DNA of 64,000 nucleotides from Streptomyces sp. ATexAB-D23 (GTDB taxonomy: Bacteria > Actinomycetota > Actinomycetes > Streptomycetales > Streptomycetaceae), in contig NZ_KB892024.1 of the NCBI RefSeq assembly GCF_000373645.1, positions 1 through 64,000 on the forward strand. Reading direction: 5' to 3'. The notes below the pieces were generated by a model. It saw nothing but the letters and a program-made list of their open reading frames with translations, searched no databases and was not told where the DNA came from. Within the stretch, counting starts at the first letter, position 1. Each line of letters starts with the position of its first letter. A program made the position numbers and the translations under genes. Positions 14,315 to 23,412 of the stretch are shown here, piece by piece.

Positions 14315-17300
14315 GTGTCTGTAACCGTGCCCGATTGGGCCGACACCCTGCTTGACGTCATCGGAGTCAGCTGGCCGAACGTCGACGAGGACGCGTACCG
14401 GGACATGGCCGACGCCCTCCGGGAGTTCGCAGAGGACGTGGAGGACGATGGATACCTTGCCAACCAGCATGTGCAACGTTTGCTCTCGTCCGGGTACGGC
14501 GAAGCTCTCGACGCGCTCGGCGGGCACTGGGGCAAGGTCAAGGACAAGCACGTAAGGGATCTCGCGAGCGGGGCCCGTACCATCGCCGGCGCCCTGGACA
14601 ACGCGGCCGCGGCGATCGAAGCCATGAAGTACGCGGCGCTGGTCCACCTCGGCGTGCTGGCCGGCAAGGCGGGCATCTCGCTGGCCCTGATCCCCGTGAC
14701 CGGTGGGCTGTCGATGCTCATCGGCGGCGGGGCCATCGCCATCGCGCAGCAGGCCATCCGCCGGGTCATCAAGGAGTGCCTGGAGGAGGTCGTCAGCTAC
14801 ATCGTCTCCGCGCTCACCGAACCGGCCGTCGCCGCGCTGGAGAACATGGCCGCCGACCTGGCGGTCCAGCTCGGCGCCAACGTGCTCGGGTTGCAGGACG
14901 GCGTCGACATGAGCCAGGTCGGCGATTCGGGCAAGGAGGGCTTCAAGGAAGGGGTGCAGGGGGCCAAGGACTCCTTCCAGCTCGACTCGGCCGGTGGCGG
15001 CGGCGGTGCCGGGACCCCGCCGGGCAAGGGCGTGCACATCGAGCACGGAGAGCATGACCGGGCCGGCACCAGCCTGAGGCTGGTCAGTGTCGACGTACAC
15101 GGGAAGACCGCGGGCAAGCTGACCAAGGCCAGGACGCATCACGGCCGGACCCGGGGCAGGGACGACATCGCCGGCGCGCTGGACCCCGTGATCGACAAGG
15201 CGATGAAGGCGCTCGGCAAGGCCAACAAGGCGATGGGCTCCCACCTCGGCGAGGAGCTGCCGAAGGCGGTCAAGGAGATATCCGAGGCGCAGAAGAAGAT
15301 CGACCTGGACATCAAGGACGGGCTCGACAAGGTGCGCCCCAAGGACGACCGCGGGAGCGACACCGTCCCGCATCCCCGGTCGCGCCGGGAGTCCGGTCAC
15401 TCCAAGGGCGACGCGCTGAGGGACGCCAAGGACGAGCCGCGCCGGCACAGCATCTCGCTGGACAAGAAGGTCTGCGAGAACGACCCGGTGGACGTCGCCA
15501 CCGGGGAGATGACCCTGTCGCAGACCGATGTGGCCCTGCCCGGTGTCCTTCCGCTCGCCCTGCGCCGCACCCACCTCTCCGGCTACCGCTTCGGGCACTG
15601 GTTCGGCCGCAGCTGGGCGTCCACGCTGGACGAGCGGATCGAGCTGGACCCGGTCGGCGCGGGCGCGGTGTGGGCGCGGGAGGACGGTTCGCTCCTGGTC
15701 TATCCCCGGCTGCCGCTGCCCGGGGACGACGACGGTGTCCTGCCCGTCGAGGGGGCCAGGATCCCCCTGACGCACGGCGGACAGGACAACGGGGAGTCCT
15801 CCTATCACGTCACCGACCCGGTCACCGGTCTGACGCGTACGTTCCGCGGTGGCCCGTACCGCGAGTCGCCGGCCTACTGGCTCAGCTCCGTCGAGGACCG
15901 CAACCTCAACCGGATCACCTTCGAGCGCGGCAGCGACGGCAGTCCGGCGACGATCGCCCACTCCGGCGGCTACCGGATCGACCTGGCCGTCGAAGCCGGC
16001 CGGGTCCGCGAGCTGTCCCTGCGTACGCCCGACGGCCCGGTCACCGTGACGCGTTACCTCTACGACGGGCCGGGGAACCTCGTCGGTGTCGTCAACTCCT
16101 CCGGGCTGCCGCTGCGTTTCACGTACGACGAGGACGCCCGGATCACGACGTGGACCGACCGCAACGACTCCACGTTCCGCTATGTGTACGACGACGCCGG
16201 CCGGGTGGTCCGCACGGTCGGCCCGGACGGCTACCAGTCGTCCACGTTCACGTACGGCACGCATCCGCAGACGGGCGACCGCGTCACCCGGTACACGAAC
16301 TCCGTCGGCGCCACCAGGACCCACTACTTCAACGCCCGGCTCCAGGCGGTCGCGGAGACCGACGCGGCCGGCGGCATCACCCGCCGCACCTTCGACCGCC
16401 ACGACCGGCTGCTCACCCTGGCCGACCGGCTCGGCCGGACCACCACCCACGGCTACGACGACCACGGGAACCTGGTCCGGATCGAGCACCCCGACGGCAG
16501 CACCGCCGGGATCGAGTACAACGAGCTGCACCAGATCACCGTCGTCACCGGGCCCGACGGCGGGATCTCGCGCCAGGAGTACGACGACCGGGGCAACCCG
16601 ACTCTCTTCACCCGGCCGAACGGCACGACGACCCGCCTCACCCACGACCCGAAGGGCCGGCTCACCGGGGTCTACGACACCCTCGGCGCCCTGGACCGGC
16701 TGCGCTGCGACCCGGCCGGGCTGCCGCTCGCGGTGCGCGGACCGCTCGGGACGGTCACCCGGTACGTCCGCGACGCGTTCGGGCGCGTGGTGCGGATCAT
16801 CGACCCCGAGGGCCGCACCACCGAACTGGAATGGACCGTCGAGGGCAAGCTCGCCCGGCAGACCGGCCCCGACGGCGCCCGGCAGTCGTGGACGTACGAC
16901 GGCGAGGGCAACTGCCTCGTCCACACCGACGCGGCGGGCGGCGAGACCCGCTTCGAGTACACGCACTTCGGGCTGGTCTCCGCCCGCACCACGCCGGACG
17001 GCGCCCGGCAGGAGTTCGCCCACGACACCGAGCTGCGCCTGACCCGCGTCACCAATCCGCAGGGCCTCACCTGGGACTACACCTACGACGCGGCCGGACG
17101 CACCAGCACGGAGACCGACTACGACGGCCGTACCCTCCGCTACGCGCACGACGCCTGCGGCCGGCTCGTCTCCCGTACGAACGGCCTCGGCCAGACTGTC
17201 CGCTACGAGCGCGACCGGGCGGGCCGTGTCGTCGCCAAGGACGCCGACGGCACCGTCACCCGCTTCACCTACGACGTCCACGGCCGCCTCGCCTCGGCGA

Positions 17301-19120
17301 CCGCCCCGGGCAGCGCGCTGTCCTTCGTCCGCGACGCCTCGGGCCGGGTGCTCAGTGAGGTCTGCGACGGCCGCGAGCTGAGCAACACCTACGACGCGGC
17401 CGGGCGCCGGGTCCGCCGGGTCACCCCTTCCGGGGCGGTCAGCACCTGGTCCTTCCCGGCAGGCCTCGGCGCCGAGCTGAACGCCTCCGGTCACCGGGTG
17501 GCCTTCGACTTCGACGGGACGGGCCGCGAGACGTCACGCCGTATCGGTGACGCGCTGACCGTCGAGTCGGCGTACGACCCGGTGGGACGCCTGGTGGACC
17601 AGCGGGTCCGCACCCGCGACGACCGGACGCTCCAGCGCCGCTCGTACGCGTACCGCGCCGACGGGCACCTCACCTCCGTCGAGGAGCCGGGCGCCGGCCG
17701 CAAGCGGCTGGACGTCACCGGCGACGGCCGGGTCAGCGGTGTCACCGCGGAGAACTGGTCGGAGCGGTACGCGTACGACGAGTCCGGGAACCAGACCAGT
17801 GCCTCCTGGCCCGGTGCGGACGACGCCACCGGGGAGCGCGAGTACACCGGCACGCGCATGACCCGGGCGGGCCGCTGCCGTTACGAGTACGACGCCCAGG
17901 GCCGGGTGGTGCTGCGGCAGAAGGCCCGCCTCTCCCGCAAACCCGACACCTGGCGCTACGGCTGGGACGCCGAGGACCGGCTGGTCTCGGTGACCACACC
18001 GGACGGCACACGCTGGCGCTACCGCTACGACGCGCTGGGGCGCCGCACCGCCAAACAGCGCCTGGCGGGCGACGGGGCGACGGTCGTCGAGGAGGTGGCC
18101 TTCACCTGGGACGGCGACGTCCTCTGCGAACAGGCCACCTCCGTGGCCGGCTCCCCGGAGTCCGTCGCCCTCACCTGGGACCACAACGGCGTACAGCCGG
18201 TGAGCCAGGTGGAACGACGGCTCCTGGACCGGGCGGAGACCGACCGCCGCTTCTTCGCGATCGTCACCGACCTGGTGGGCACGCCCCGTGAACTCCTGGA
18301 CGAGCACGGCGCCGTGGCGTGGCGCACCCGCACCACGCTGTGGGGCACCACCTCGTGGAACCGCGACGCCGGCGCGTACACCCCGCTGCGCTTCCCGGGC
18401 CAGTACTTCGACCCCGAATCGGGCCTCCACTACAACCGCCACCGCCATTACGACCCCGAGTCCGGCCGCTATCTCTCCCCCGACCCCCTCGGTCTGGCCC
18501 CGGCGCCGAACGCGGTCACCTACGTCGACAACCCCACCGGTTCGATCGACCCGCTGGGGCTCGCCGGCTGCCCGCACCGCAGCGGGGAGCACCGCCACAG
18601 TGTGGTGCTGGGAGTGAACCAGGAACCCACCAACGCCTCGAACTCGCTGGCCGAGCACCTGCGCGCCAACGGTGATCCGGGAGCCCATACGTACAACGGG
18701 GACGACTACGCCGGTATCGAGCCGTCCGGGCCCGTGTGGATGACGAACGTGATGGCCGCGGTGGGCGACCGTGACACCACCTTGTCCATCACCCTCGACG
18801 GGATGCCCAACAGCAACGGCGAGCGCGGCAACTGGAACACCCCGGAGACCATCGTGGACGCCTTCCGGACCGCCGTCCGGAACGGACAGCAGTACGGCAC
18901 CAACCCGGGGACCTATCCCGAGGAAGGTTTCGGCACGGCCTGGGAGATGAACATCGTGGCACGCAATGTGCGGATGTACGAGTCCAGCATGGAGTACGGC
19001 GACGACCCGCCGCTCGGGCGCCCCTGGGAGGAAATACGTTGGTACTCGGGCAATGAAGAAATCAAGGTCCCGAAGCCGGATATTCCCGAGATTCAGCCGC
19101 CCAAGCCCGGAAAGAGATGA
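14315..19120 (+). CDS. Rhs/YD-repeat polymorphic toxin, type 27-like tip
   Basis: 1601 residues from GTG 14315 (GGGGGGA at 14299-14305); an in-frame TTG lies at 14291. Residues 1-100 are helical and WXG100-like, and ~109-150 are strongly hydrophobic. A DUF6531 segment begins at CENDPVDVATGEM (~387). Many YD repeats of Y-x-x-x-G-R/N-L type follow to ~1330, and then the Rhs core motif ending SPDPLGLAP...IDPLGLAG at ~1419. The core forms a shell around the toxin. The last ~182 residues are the variable tip: HSVVLGVN, TYNG, LSITLDGM, GTAWEMNIV and WEEIRWYS recall the polymorphic toxin type 27 domain. That match is from memory, so the activity is not assigned. There is no classical signal peptide; the WXG-like head suggests type VII-type or contact-dependent export. 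Its stop overlaps the next gene as ATGA. Confidence 0.85.
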   Translation: MSVTVPDWADTLLDVIGVSWPNVDEDAYRDMADALREFAEDVEDDGYLANQHVQRLLSSGYGEALDALGGHWGKVKDKHVRDLASGARTIAGALDNAAAAIEAMKYAALVHLGVLAGKAGISLALIPVTGGLSMLIGGGAIAIAQQAIRRVIKECLEEVVSYIVSALTEPAVAALENMAADLAVQLGANVLGLQDGVDMSQVGDSGKEGFKEGVQGAKDSFQLDSAGGGGGAGTPPGKGVHIEHGEHDRAGTSLRLVSVDVHGKTAGKLTKARTHHGRTRGRDDIAGALDPVIDKAMKALGKANKAMGSHLGEELPKAVKEISEAQKKIDLDIKDGLDKVRPKDDRGSDTVPHPRSRRESGHSKGDALRDAKDEPRRHSISLDKKVCENDPVDVATGEMTLSQTDVALPGVLPLALRRTHLSGYRFGHWFGRSWASTLDERIELDPVGAGAVWAREDGSLLVYPRLPLPGDDDGVLPVEGARIPLTHGGQDNGESSYHVTDPVTGLTRTFRGGPYRESPAYWLSSVEDRNLNRITFERGSDGSPATIAHSGGYRIDLAVEAGRVRELSLRTPDGPVTVTRYLYDGPGNLVGVVNSSGLPLRFTYDEDARITTWTDRNDSTFRYVYDDAGRVVRTVGPDGYQSSTFTYGTHPQTGDRVTRYTNSVGATRTHYFNARLQAVAETDAAGGITRRTFDRHDRLLTLADRLGRTTTHGYDDHGNLVRIEHPDGSTAGIEYNELHQITVVTGPDGGISRQEYDDRGNPTLFTRPNGTTTRLTHDPKGRLTGVYDTLGALDRLRCDPAGLPLAVRGPLGTVTRYVRDAFGRVVRIIDPEGRTTELEWTVEGKLARQTGPDGARQSWTYDGEGNCLVHTDAAGGETRFEYTHFGLVSARTTPDGARQEFAHDTELRLTRVTNPQGLTWDYTYDAAGRTSTETDYDGRTLRYAHDACGRLVSRTNGLGQTVRYERDRAGRVVAKDADGTVTRFTYDVHGRLASATAPGSALSFVRDASGRVLSEVCDGRELSNTYDAAGRRVRRVTPSGAVSTWSFPAGLGAELNASGHRVAFDFDGTGRETSRRIGDALTVESAYDPVGRLVDQRVRTRDDRTLQRRSYAYRADGHLTSVEEPGAGRKRLDVTGDGRVSGVTAENWSERYAYDESGNQTSASWPGADDATGEREYTGTRMTRAGRCRYEYDAQGRVVLRQKARLSRKPDTWRYGWDAEDRLVSVTTPDGTRWRYRYDALGRRTAKQRLAGDGATVVEEVAFTWDGDVLCEQATSVAGSPESVALTWDHNGVQPVSQVERRLLDRAETDRRFFAIVTDLVGTPRELLDEHGAVAWRTRTTLWGTTSWNRDAGAYTPLRFPGQYFDPESGLHYNRHRHYDPESGRYLSPDPLGLAPAPNAVTYVDNPTGSIDPLGLAGCPHRSGEHRHSVVLGVNQEPTNASNSLAEHLRANGDPGAHTYNGDDYAGIEPSGPVWMTNVMAAVGDRDTTLSITLDGMPNSNGERGNWNTPETIVDAFRTAVRNGQQYGTNPGTYPEEGFGTAWEMNIVARNVRMYESSMEYGDDPPLGRPWEEIRWYSGNEEIKVPKPDIPEIQPPKPGKR

Positions 19121-19500
19121 AGCACCGCATGACCGACGAAGAGGACCGGATGCGAGCCGCGGACATTGTCGCGGCGAAATGGAAGTACATCCTCGAATCC
19201 GACGAAGGGCTGATCGACCCGGCCATGCCCCGGGCCGCTTACGCCCACCCCCGCCTGCGGGAACTGTCCCCGATGGTCAGCCACGGCGCCCTGTACCTCC
19301 ATCGGTGCATTCGCTTCCCCTGGACCAAGGATGTGGGCGCCCTGTTCCGCCGTGCCGGTGGTGGATTCATGGTGATCCGCAATTCCGACCGCACCGTGCT
19401 CGGCGAGCCCGAAACCGTGGAGGAGGCCGTTGAACTGATCGTCGCCAACCTCCCGGAGGGAACCGGCCCCGCCATCGACGGAACGGCCGACGACCTCTGA
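19117..19500 (+). CDS. candidate immunity protein (DUF6193-like)
   Basis: 127 residues, ATG overlapping the Rhs toxin stop (ATGA); an alternative ATG is at 19129. The AAYAHPRLRELSPMVSHGALY...CIRFPWTKD region resembles DUF6193 proteins. Immediate coupling to the toxin tip and small acidic character are typical of polymorphic-toxin immunity proteins. It is therefore expected to bind and neutralise the C-terminal domain of the Rhs protein in the producing cell. The last codons and stop (GACCTCTGA) form the first part of the downstream 46-bp tandem repeat. Confidence 0.65.
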   Translation: MKHRMTDEEDRMRAADIVAAKWKYILESDEGLIDPAMPRAAYAHPRLRELSPMVSHGALYLHRCIRFPWTKDVGALFRRAGGGFMVIRNSDRTVLGEPETVEEAVELIVANLPEGTGPAIDGTADDL

Positions 19501-19771
19501 GAGGAACGGCACCGCGGGCGGGCGTGCGCGGGCCGCCGGCCTCTGAGCGGAACCGCACCGCGGGCAGGCGTGCGCGGGCCGCCGGCCTCTGAGCGGAACC
19601 GCACCGCGGGCAGGCGTGCGCGGGCCGCCGGCCTCTGAGCGGAACCGCACCGCGGGCAGGCGTGCGCGGGGCCGCCGGCCTCTGAGCGGAACCGCACCGC
19701 GGGCAGGCGTGCGCGGGGCCGCCGGCCTCTGAGCGGAACGGCACTGCGGGCGGGCGTGCGCGGGCGCCGGT
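19494..19771. repeat. 46/47-bp tandem array, six copies
   Basis: Six head-to-tail copies of a 46-47 bp unit containing CTCTGAGCGGAACCGCACC, starting near 19494, 19540, 19586, 19632, 19679 and 19726. The first copy includes the stop codon of the immunity-like gene and the last is slightly diverged. There are no variable spacers, so it is not CRISPR. It fills the gap to the GPP34 gene and keeps several frames open on the minus strand. Confidence 0.93.
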
Positions 19772-19855
19772 CCCCGCCCTTCCCCTCGGGGGGCGTTCGC
19801 GGGTGCGTGCGAATATGGGGCCTCGTCCGTTGTGTTCCGGGGAGGATCCGCCGTC

Positions 19856-20611
19856 GTGTTCGTGCAGCACTTCACACTTCCCGAGGAGCTACTGCTGCTC
19901 GCGTACGACCCTGTCGAGGGCCGGGCCCTGTGCCGCCCCCACCTGCTGCGTCTCGGCCTCGCGGGTGCGCTCGCCGCCGAGTTGGTGCTCGCGGGCCGGG
20001 TGGCCGTGGACAACGACCGGATCATCGCGCTGGGGGCCCCGCCGGTCGGTGACGCCCTGCTGGACGCGGCGCTGACGGGTCTGGCCAAGCGTCGCAAGGG
20101 CCAGAAGCTGCCGCGCTGGATACGTGACACGGCGGCAGTGAAGACCATCGACGGCCGGAGCGACGAGGTGTGGCGGCACCGGCTGATCGCGCGTGGCGCC
20201 CTGCACGAGGAGCGCAGCCGGGCGCTGGGGATCGTCGCGCAGCGCCGCCATCCCGCGGGCCCGGACGACCGGACCTCTCCCGCGCGGGAGCGGGTGACCG
20301 CCGTGGTGAACGGCGCGTCGGGCGACGGGCGGGACCAGTTGCTGGCCGCGTTCGCCGGTGCGACCGGGCTGGCCGACGCCCTGCTGCCGGGAGACGAACG
20401 CCACCGGCTGCGCGGCGAGTTGGCCCTCGTCGCCCGACGGGACCCGATAGCCCGCACCGTGCGCGACCTGGTCAACGAGGCCCGGGGGCCGGCCCCGCGC
20501 CCCCGGGGCGGCGCCGAACCGCTCGCCGAGGGAACGGGCTGGAACCCCTTGAGCTGGATCTTCAACGGCGACGGCGGCAGCGACGGCGGGGACGGTGGCG
20601 GCGGGGACTGA
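19856..20611 (+). CDS. GPP34 family (GOLPH3-like) phosphoprotein
   Basis: 251 residues. GTG 19856 is chosen because GGGGAGG at 19839-19845 precedes it; an earlier in-frame GTG at 19832 would put the ribosome site inside the gene. It opens with LPEELLLLAYDPVEGR, the hallmark of the GPP34 family. The GLAGALAAELVLAGRVAVDNDRI segment and the helical domain around WRHRLIARGAL...RALGIVAQRR follow. Eukaryotic GOLPH3 binds PI4P; the Streptomyces role is unknown, though these proteins are numerous in the genus. The C-terminal tail is Gly/Asp-rich low complexity, and its last codons start the next tandem repeat. Confidence 0.9.
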   Translation: MFVQHFTLPEELLLLAYDPVEGRALCRPHLLRLGLAGALAAELVLAGRVAVDNDRIIALGAPPVGDALLDAALTGLAKRRKGQKLPRWIRDTAAVKTIDGRSDEVWRHRLIARGALHEERSRALGIVAQRRHPAGPDDRTSPARERVTAVVNGASGDGRDQLLAAFAGATGLADALLPGDERHRLRGELALVARRDPIARTVRDLVNEARGPAPRPRGGAEPLAEGTGWNPLSWIFNGDGGSDGGDGGGGD

Positions 20612-20720
20612 GCGGCAACCTCCCGCATGCACAACGGTCCTGGGGACTGAGCCGTGGCCTCTCCGCATGCGCAACGGTCCTGGGGACTGAGCCGTGACCT
20701 CCCCGCATGCGCAACAGCCT
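20603..20720. repeat. 40-bp tandem array, about three copies
   Basis: The 39-40 bp unit begins GGGGACTGAG at 20603, 20642 and 20682 and contains CCGCATGCGCAACGGTCCT. The first copy includes the stop codon of the GPP34 gene, so the gene's end has been duplicated in tandem. The rest of the gap to 20923 holds nothing I recognise. Confidence 0.9.
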
Positions 20721-20922
20721 TGCGGAGCACGCGCGGACGGCATCGCAGCGGACGCGGCCGCACGGGCCGATACGCTGGAGGCCTCCCGGTCCCGGTTCCG
20801 CCAGGGCCCGGGGTACGTACGCCGGGTGGCGTCCTCCACCGGCCCGGCAGGGGCGGCATCGGACGCCCACCGAGCCACCACACACGACACGTCCGATTCA
20901 ACCCGGCTGCCAGGGACGGAAC

Positions 20923-21732
20923 ATGAGCCACGCGACGGTGAACGGCGCGACGCTGCACTACGACGACCTCGGCCCCTCGACCGGGCTGCCGGTGCTGCTG
21001 ATCCACGGGCACCCCTTCAACCGCACCCTGTGGACACCGCAGAGCGCCGCGCTCACCGCGGCGGGCCACCGCGTCATCACTCCGGACCTGCGCGGATACG
21101 GCGCCAGCGATGTCACCCCGGGCCAGGTGTACCTGTCCGACTTCGCCGACGACCTCGTCGGCCTCCTGGACCTGCTCGGCATCGACCGGGCCGTCGTCGG
21201 CGGGGTCTCCATGGGCGGCCAGATCGCCATGGAGGTCCAGCGCCGCCACGCCTCCCGCGTTCGCGCACTCGTCCTGTCGGACACCTCGGCTCCCGCCGAG
21301 ACACCCGAGGGCCGGACGTTCCGCAACCAACTGGCCGACCGGCTGCTCGCCGAGGGCATGGACGGGTACGCGGACGAGGTCATCGGCAAGATGCTCGCCT
21401 CCTACAACGTCACCGCGCTTCCGGAGGTCGCCGCGCACGTCCTCGGCATGATGCGCGCCACCGACCCCCGTGGGGCGGCGGCGGCTCTCCGCGGCCGCGC
21501 CGAACGCGCCGACTACCGCGACACACTGGCCGCCACTCCCTGCCCCGTGCTGGTCGTCGTCGGCGCCGACGACGCCTACACACCGGTCGCCGACGCGGAG
21601 ACCATCACCCGCCTCGCGCCGCACGCGACTCTGCACGTCATCGAGGGCGCCGGCCACCTGCCCGGAGCCGAGCAGCCGGACCGCTTCAACCGGGTGCTGC
21701 TGGACTTCCTCCGTGACCGGGTGACCGGCTGA
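20923..21732 (+). CDS. alpha/beta-hydrolase
   Basis: 269 residues, ATG 20923 preceded by AGGGACGG. Oxyanion region HGHPFNRTLW, nucleophile elbow GGVSMGGQ (Ser), acid loop VVGADDAYTP and catalytic GAGHLPGAEQ (His) give a complete Ser-Asp-His triad. It resembles the 3-oxoadipate enol-lactonase/haloperoxidase-like branch, but the substrate cannot be assigned. The 3' end lies in an 8-bp tandem repeat in which the stop codon is embedded. Confidence 0.88.
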   Translation: MSHATVNGATLHYDDLGPSTGLPVLLIHGHPFNRTLWTPQSAALTAAGHRVITPDLRGYGASDVTPGQVYLSDFADDLVGLLDLLGIDRAVVGGVSMGGQIAMEVQRRHASRVRALVLSDTSAPAETPEGRTFRNQLADRLLAEGMDGYADEVIGKMLASYNVTALPEVAAHVLGMMRATDPRGAAAALRGRAERADYRDTLAATPCPVLVVVGADDAYTPVADAETITRLAPHATLHVIEGAGHLPGAEQPDRFNRVLLDFLRDRVTG

Positions 21733-21768
21733 CCGGGTGACCGGGTGACCGGCTGACCGGGTGACCGG
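21713..21768. repeat. 8-bp tandem array spanning a stop codon
   Basis: Seven perfect-length units of (G/C)TGACCGG occur in the order G-G-C-G-G-C-G, which also makes a 24-bp higher-order repeat. The stop codon of the hydrolase (21730-21732) lies in the third unit. Eight is not a multiple of three, so gain or loss of a unit would change the C-terminal end. Confidence 0.95.
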
Positions 21769-21833
21769 AACTGTCTGGAGCGAGTCGGGCCGGCCGGGCG
21801 GTGGTCCGGTGGATGACGGCCGGGCCGCGCACA

Positions 21834-22613
21834 CTACGGGCAGCTCTCCTCGAACTTCACCGCGGTGATCTCGACCGGCTGCCCGTTCAGCTTCGTTCCC
21901 GCGTCGGGCACCTGGGTGCAGACCTTCCAGTTGCTCTCCATCAGCACCATGCGGTCCTCGGCCGCGTCCGTCACCGTGAGCGAGGTCCCCGAGTCGAGTG
22001 CGCCTCGTGCGGCCTTCACCGACTTGCCCGCGAGGTCCGGCATCCTGCCGCCCTCGACCGTCGGCGGCTTCTCGTCGCGGGCCGGGCAGTTCTCCTCGGT
22101 CTTCACCGAACCGAAGTCCAACTCGGTGTCCGTAGCGGCGGGTTCGCCGGCCTTGACGCTCTGGAAGCAGACCTTCCAGTTCCGGTCGAGCACCTGCATC
22201 CGGTCCCGCCCGAGGCTGTCGTGGGACGACAGCACGTGGAAGCCCTTGGCCTGGGCCGCGTCCTGCGCGGACTGGAGCCCCATGCCGACGAAGTCCGGCA
22301 CGGGGACCTCGCCGCCCGCGTTGTCGTCGGCGGGCCTGGTCGTCCCCTTCGGAGCGGGCGGCTCGTCGGACGCGGTGGTGGCCGCAGGCTGGGCCGTGAC
22401 CGTAACCGTGGCGGTGGGGACGGGCGTTGCGCTGTCGGCGTTCTCGGTCCCGCCGCTTCCGGCGCTGCCGGCGACGGCACCGAAGAGGAACAGACCGGCT
22501 GCGCAGGGAATCACGACGCGCTTGCGTGCCCAGCCGGGCAGCCCCGACGGCGGTGTCTTCGGCTGCGGCGCCGGTTGACCCCACGGTGGCTGAGTGCCAT
22601 CGTTCCAACTCAT
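21834..22613 (-). CDS. membrane-anchored PASTA-domain protein
   Basis: 259 residues from the ATG at 22613 (GGGGGA just upstream). A short Pro-rich cytoplasmic end is followed by one transmembrane helix (VVIPCAAGLFLFGAVAGSAGSGG, ~34-56) and a Thr/Ala/Pro-rich linker. Two PASTA-like domains follow: PVPDFVGMGLQSAQDAAQAKGF... and GRMPDLAGKSVKAARGALDSG.... Each carries a W-K-V-C segment and a terminal CP, so disulfides are likely. PASTA repeats bind peptidoglycan or muropeptides. There is no kinase domain, so it is a surface-binding protein rather than a PknB homologue. Confidence 0.82.
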   Translation of the reverse strand: MSWNDGTQPPWGQPAPQPKTPPSGLPGWARKRVVIPCAAGLFLFGAVAGSAGSGGTENADSATPVPTATVTVTAQPAATTASDEPPAPKGTTRPADDNAGGEVPVPDFVGMGLQSAQDAAQAKGFHVLSSHDSLGRDRMQVLDRNWKVCFQSVKAGEPAATDTELDFGSVKTEENCPARDEKPPTVEGGRMPDLAGKSVKAARGALDSGTSLTVTDAAEDRMVLMESNWKVCTQVPDAGTKLNGQPVEITAVKFEESCP

Positions 22614-22751
22614 TCGTCCCCCAAGTGCGTTTCGTGAGGGCATGACCGTATCGGGACGCCCTGACGCGCTGGAAGACAATCCTCCGGAAGTGACGAATTC
22701 GTGACGAAAGTGCGGAGGATACGCGTCGAAACGATCACCCCAAAGAGTTAA

Positions 22752-22781
22752 TTGACCGATCGTTCCAGATCGGCCTACGCT
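22752..22781 (+). promoter_or_regulatory. promoter and operator of the TetR gene (leaderless)
   Basis: -35 TTGACC at 22752-22757, 18-base spacer, -10 TACGCT at 22776-22781, seven bases before GTG 22789, so the transcript is probably leaderless. The sequence GACCGATCGTTCCA overlapping the -35 is nearly the same as the core of the palindrome at 23413-23436. This suggests autorepression. Confidence 0.6.
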
Positions 22782-22788
22782 CTTGGAT

Positions 22789-23373
22789 GTGGCCAGGACC
22801 AAGGAATTCGATCCGGAAGCCGCGCTGCAGTCAGCCCTTGAGCTGTTCTGGCAGCGGGGTTACGAAGCGACGTCGATGGCCGACCTCGTCGAGCACCTCG
22901 GCATCGGCCGGGCCAGCATCTACGCCACCTTCGGGAACAAGCACGACCTGTACCTGAAGGCCATGGACAGATACGCGGAGGAGCGCGATCCGCTCCTCCT
23001 CTCCGAGCTGTCCCAGCCGGGACCCGCCCTCCCCGCGATCCGGGCCATGGTCCGGCGTTTCGCGGAGGAGGCATCGACCGTCGAAGGCCGGTTGAGCGGC
23101 TGCCTGATCACCAACACGGCCACCGAGCTGGCCCCGCACGACCCTGCGGCCGCCCGCCGGGTCGAGCTCAGCTGGGAGCACCTCGAAACCCCGCTCCACT
23201 CCGCGCTCATACGGGCCCAGGCCCAGGGCGAGCTGCCCGAGGACCGCGAACCGCGCGCACTGGCCCGGATGCTGCTCGTGCTGCTCCAGGGCGTGCGGGT
23301 CGTCGGCAAGGCGTCGAGCGATCCCGCCAGAGTGCGGGACGCCACGGAGCAGGCGCTGAGCCTGCTGGACTGA
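22789..23373 (+). CDS. TetR family transcriptional repressor
   Basis: 194 residues starting V-A-R-T-K-E-F-D-P at GTG 22789; TTG 22783 is a less likely start. The helix-turn-helix, YEATSMADLVEHLGIGRASIYATFGNKHDLY, matches the AcrR/YxaF-like subgroup of TetR proteins. The C-terminal ligand domain includes a TetR_C-type region with GCLITNTATEL. The gene is followed by an SDR gene whose promoter region has a palindrome matching the site in this gene's own promoter. It probably represses both. Confidence 0.9.
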   Translation: MARTKEFDPEAALQSALELFWQRGYEATSMADLVEHLGIGRASIYATFGNKHDLYLKAMDRYAEERDPLLLSELSQPGPALPAIRAMVRRFAEEASTVEGRLSGCLITNTATELAPHDPAAARRVELSWEHLETPLHSALIRAQAQGELPEDREPRALARMLLVLLQGVRVVGKASSDPARVRDATEQALSLLD

Positions 23374-23412
23374 ACGACCCTCGCCGGGACCCCGGCGACC
23401 ACTCATTCCCTC

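Noticed and set aside
14012..17494. 1160-codon open frame on the minus strand across the Rhs gene
   Set aside because: Antisense shadow of a high-GC gene. The product is low-complexity (Val/Gly/Ala/Arg) and the plus strand encodes clear YD repeats and the Rhs core.
19494..19771. CRISPR array
   Set aside because: The 46/47-bp units are head-to-tail with no unique spacers and no cas genes nearby.
19093..22608. 1171-codon minus-strand frame with repeated Arg/Pro/Cys-rich segments
   Set aside because: The repetition comes from the tandem DNA arrays. The frame opposes GPP34 and the hydrolase and has no ribosome site.
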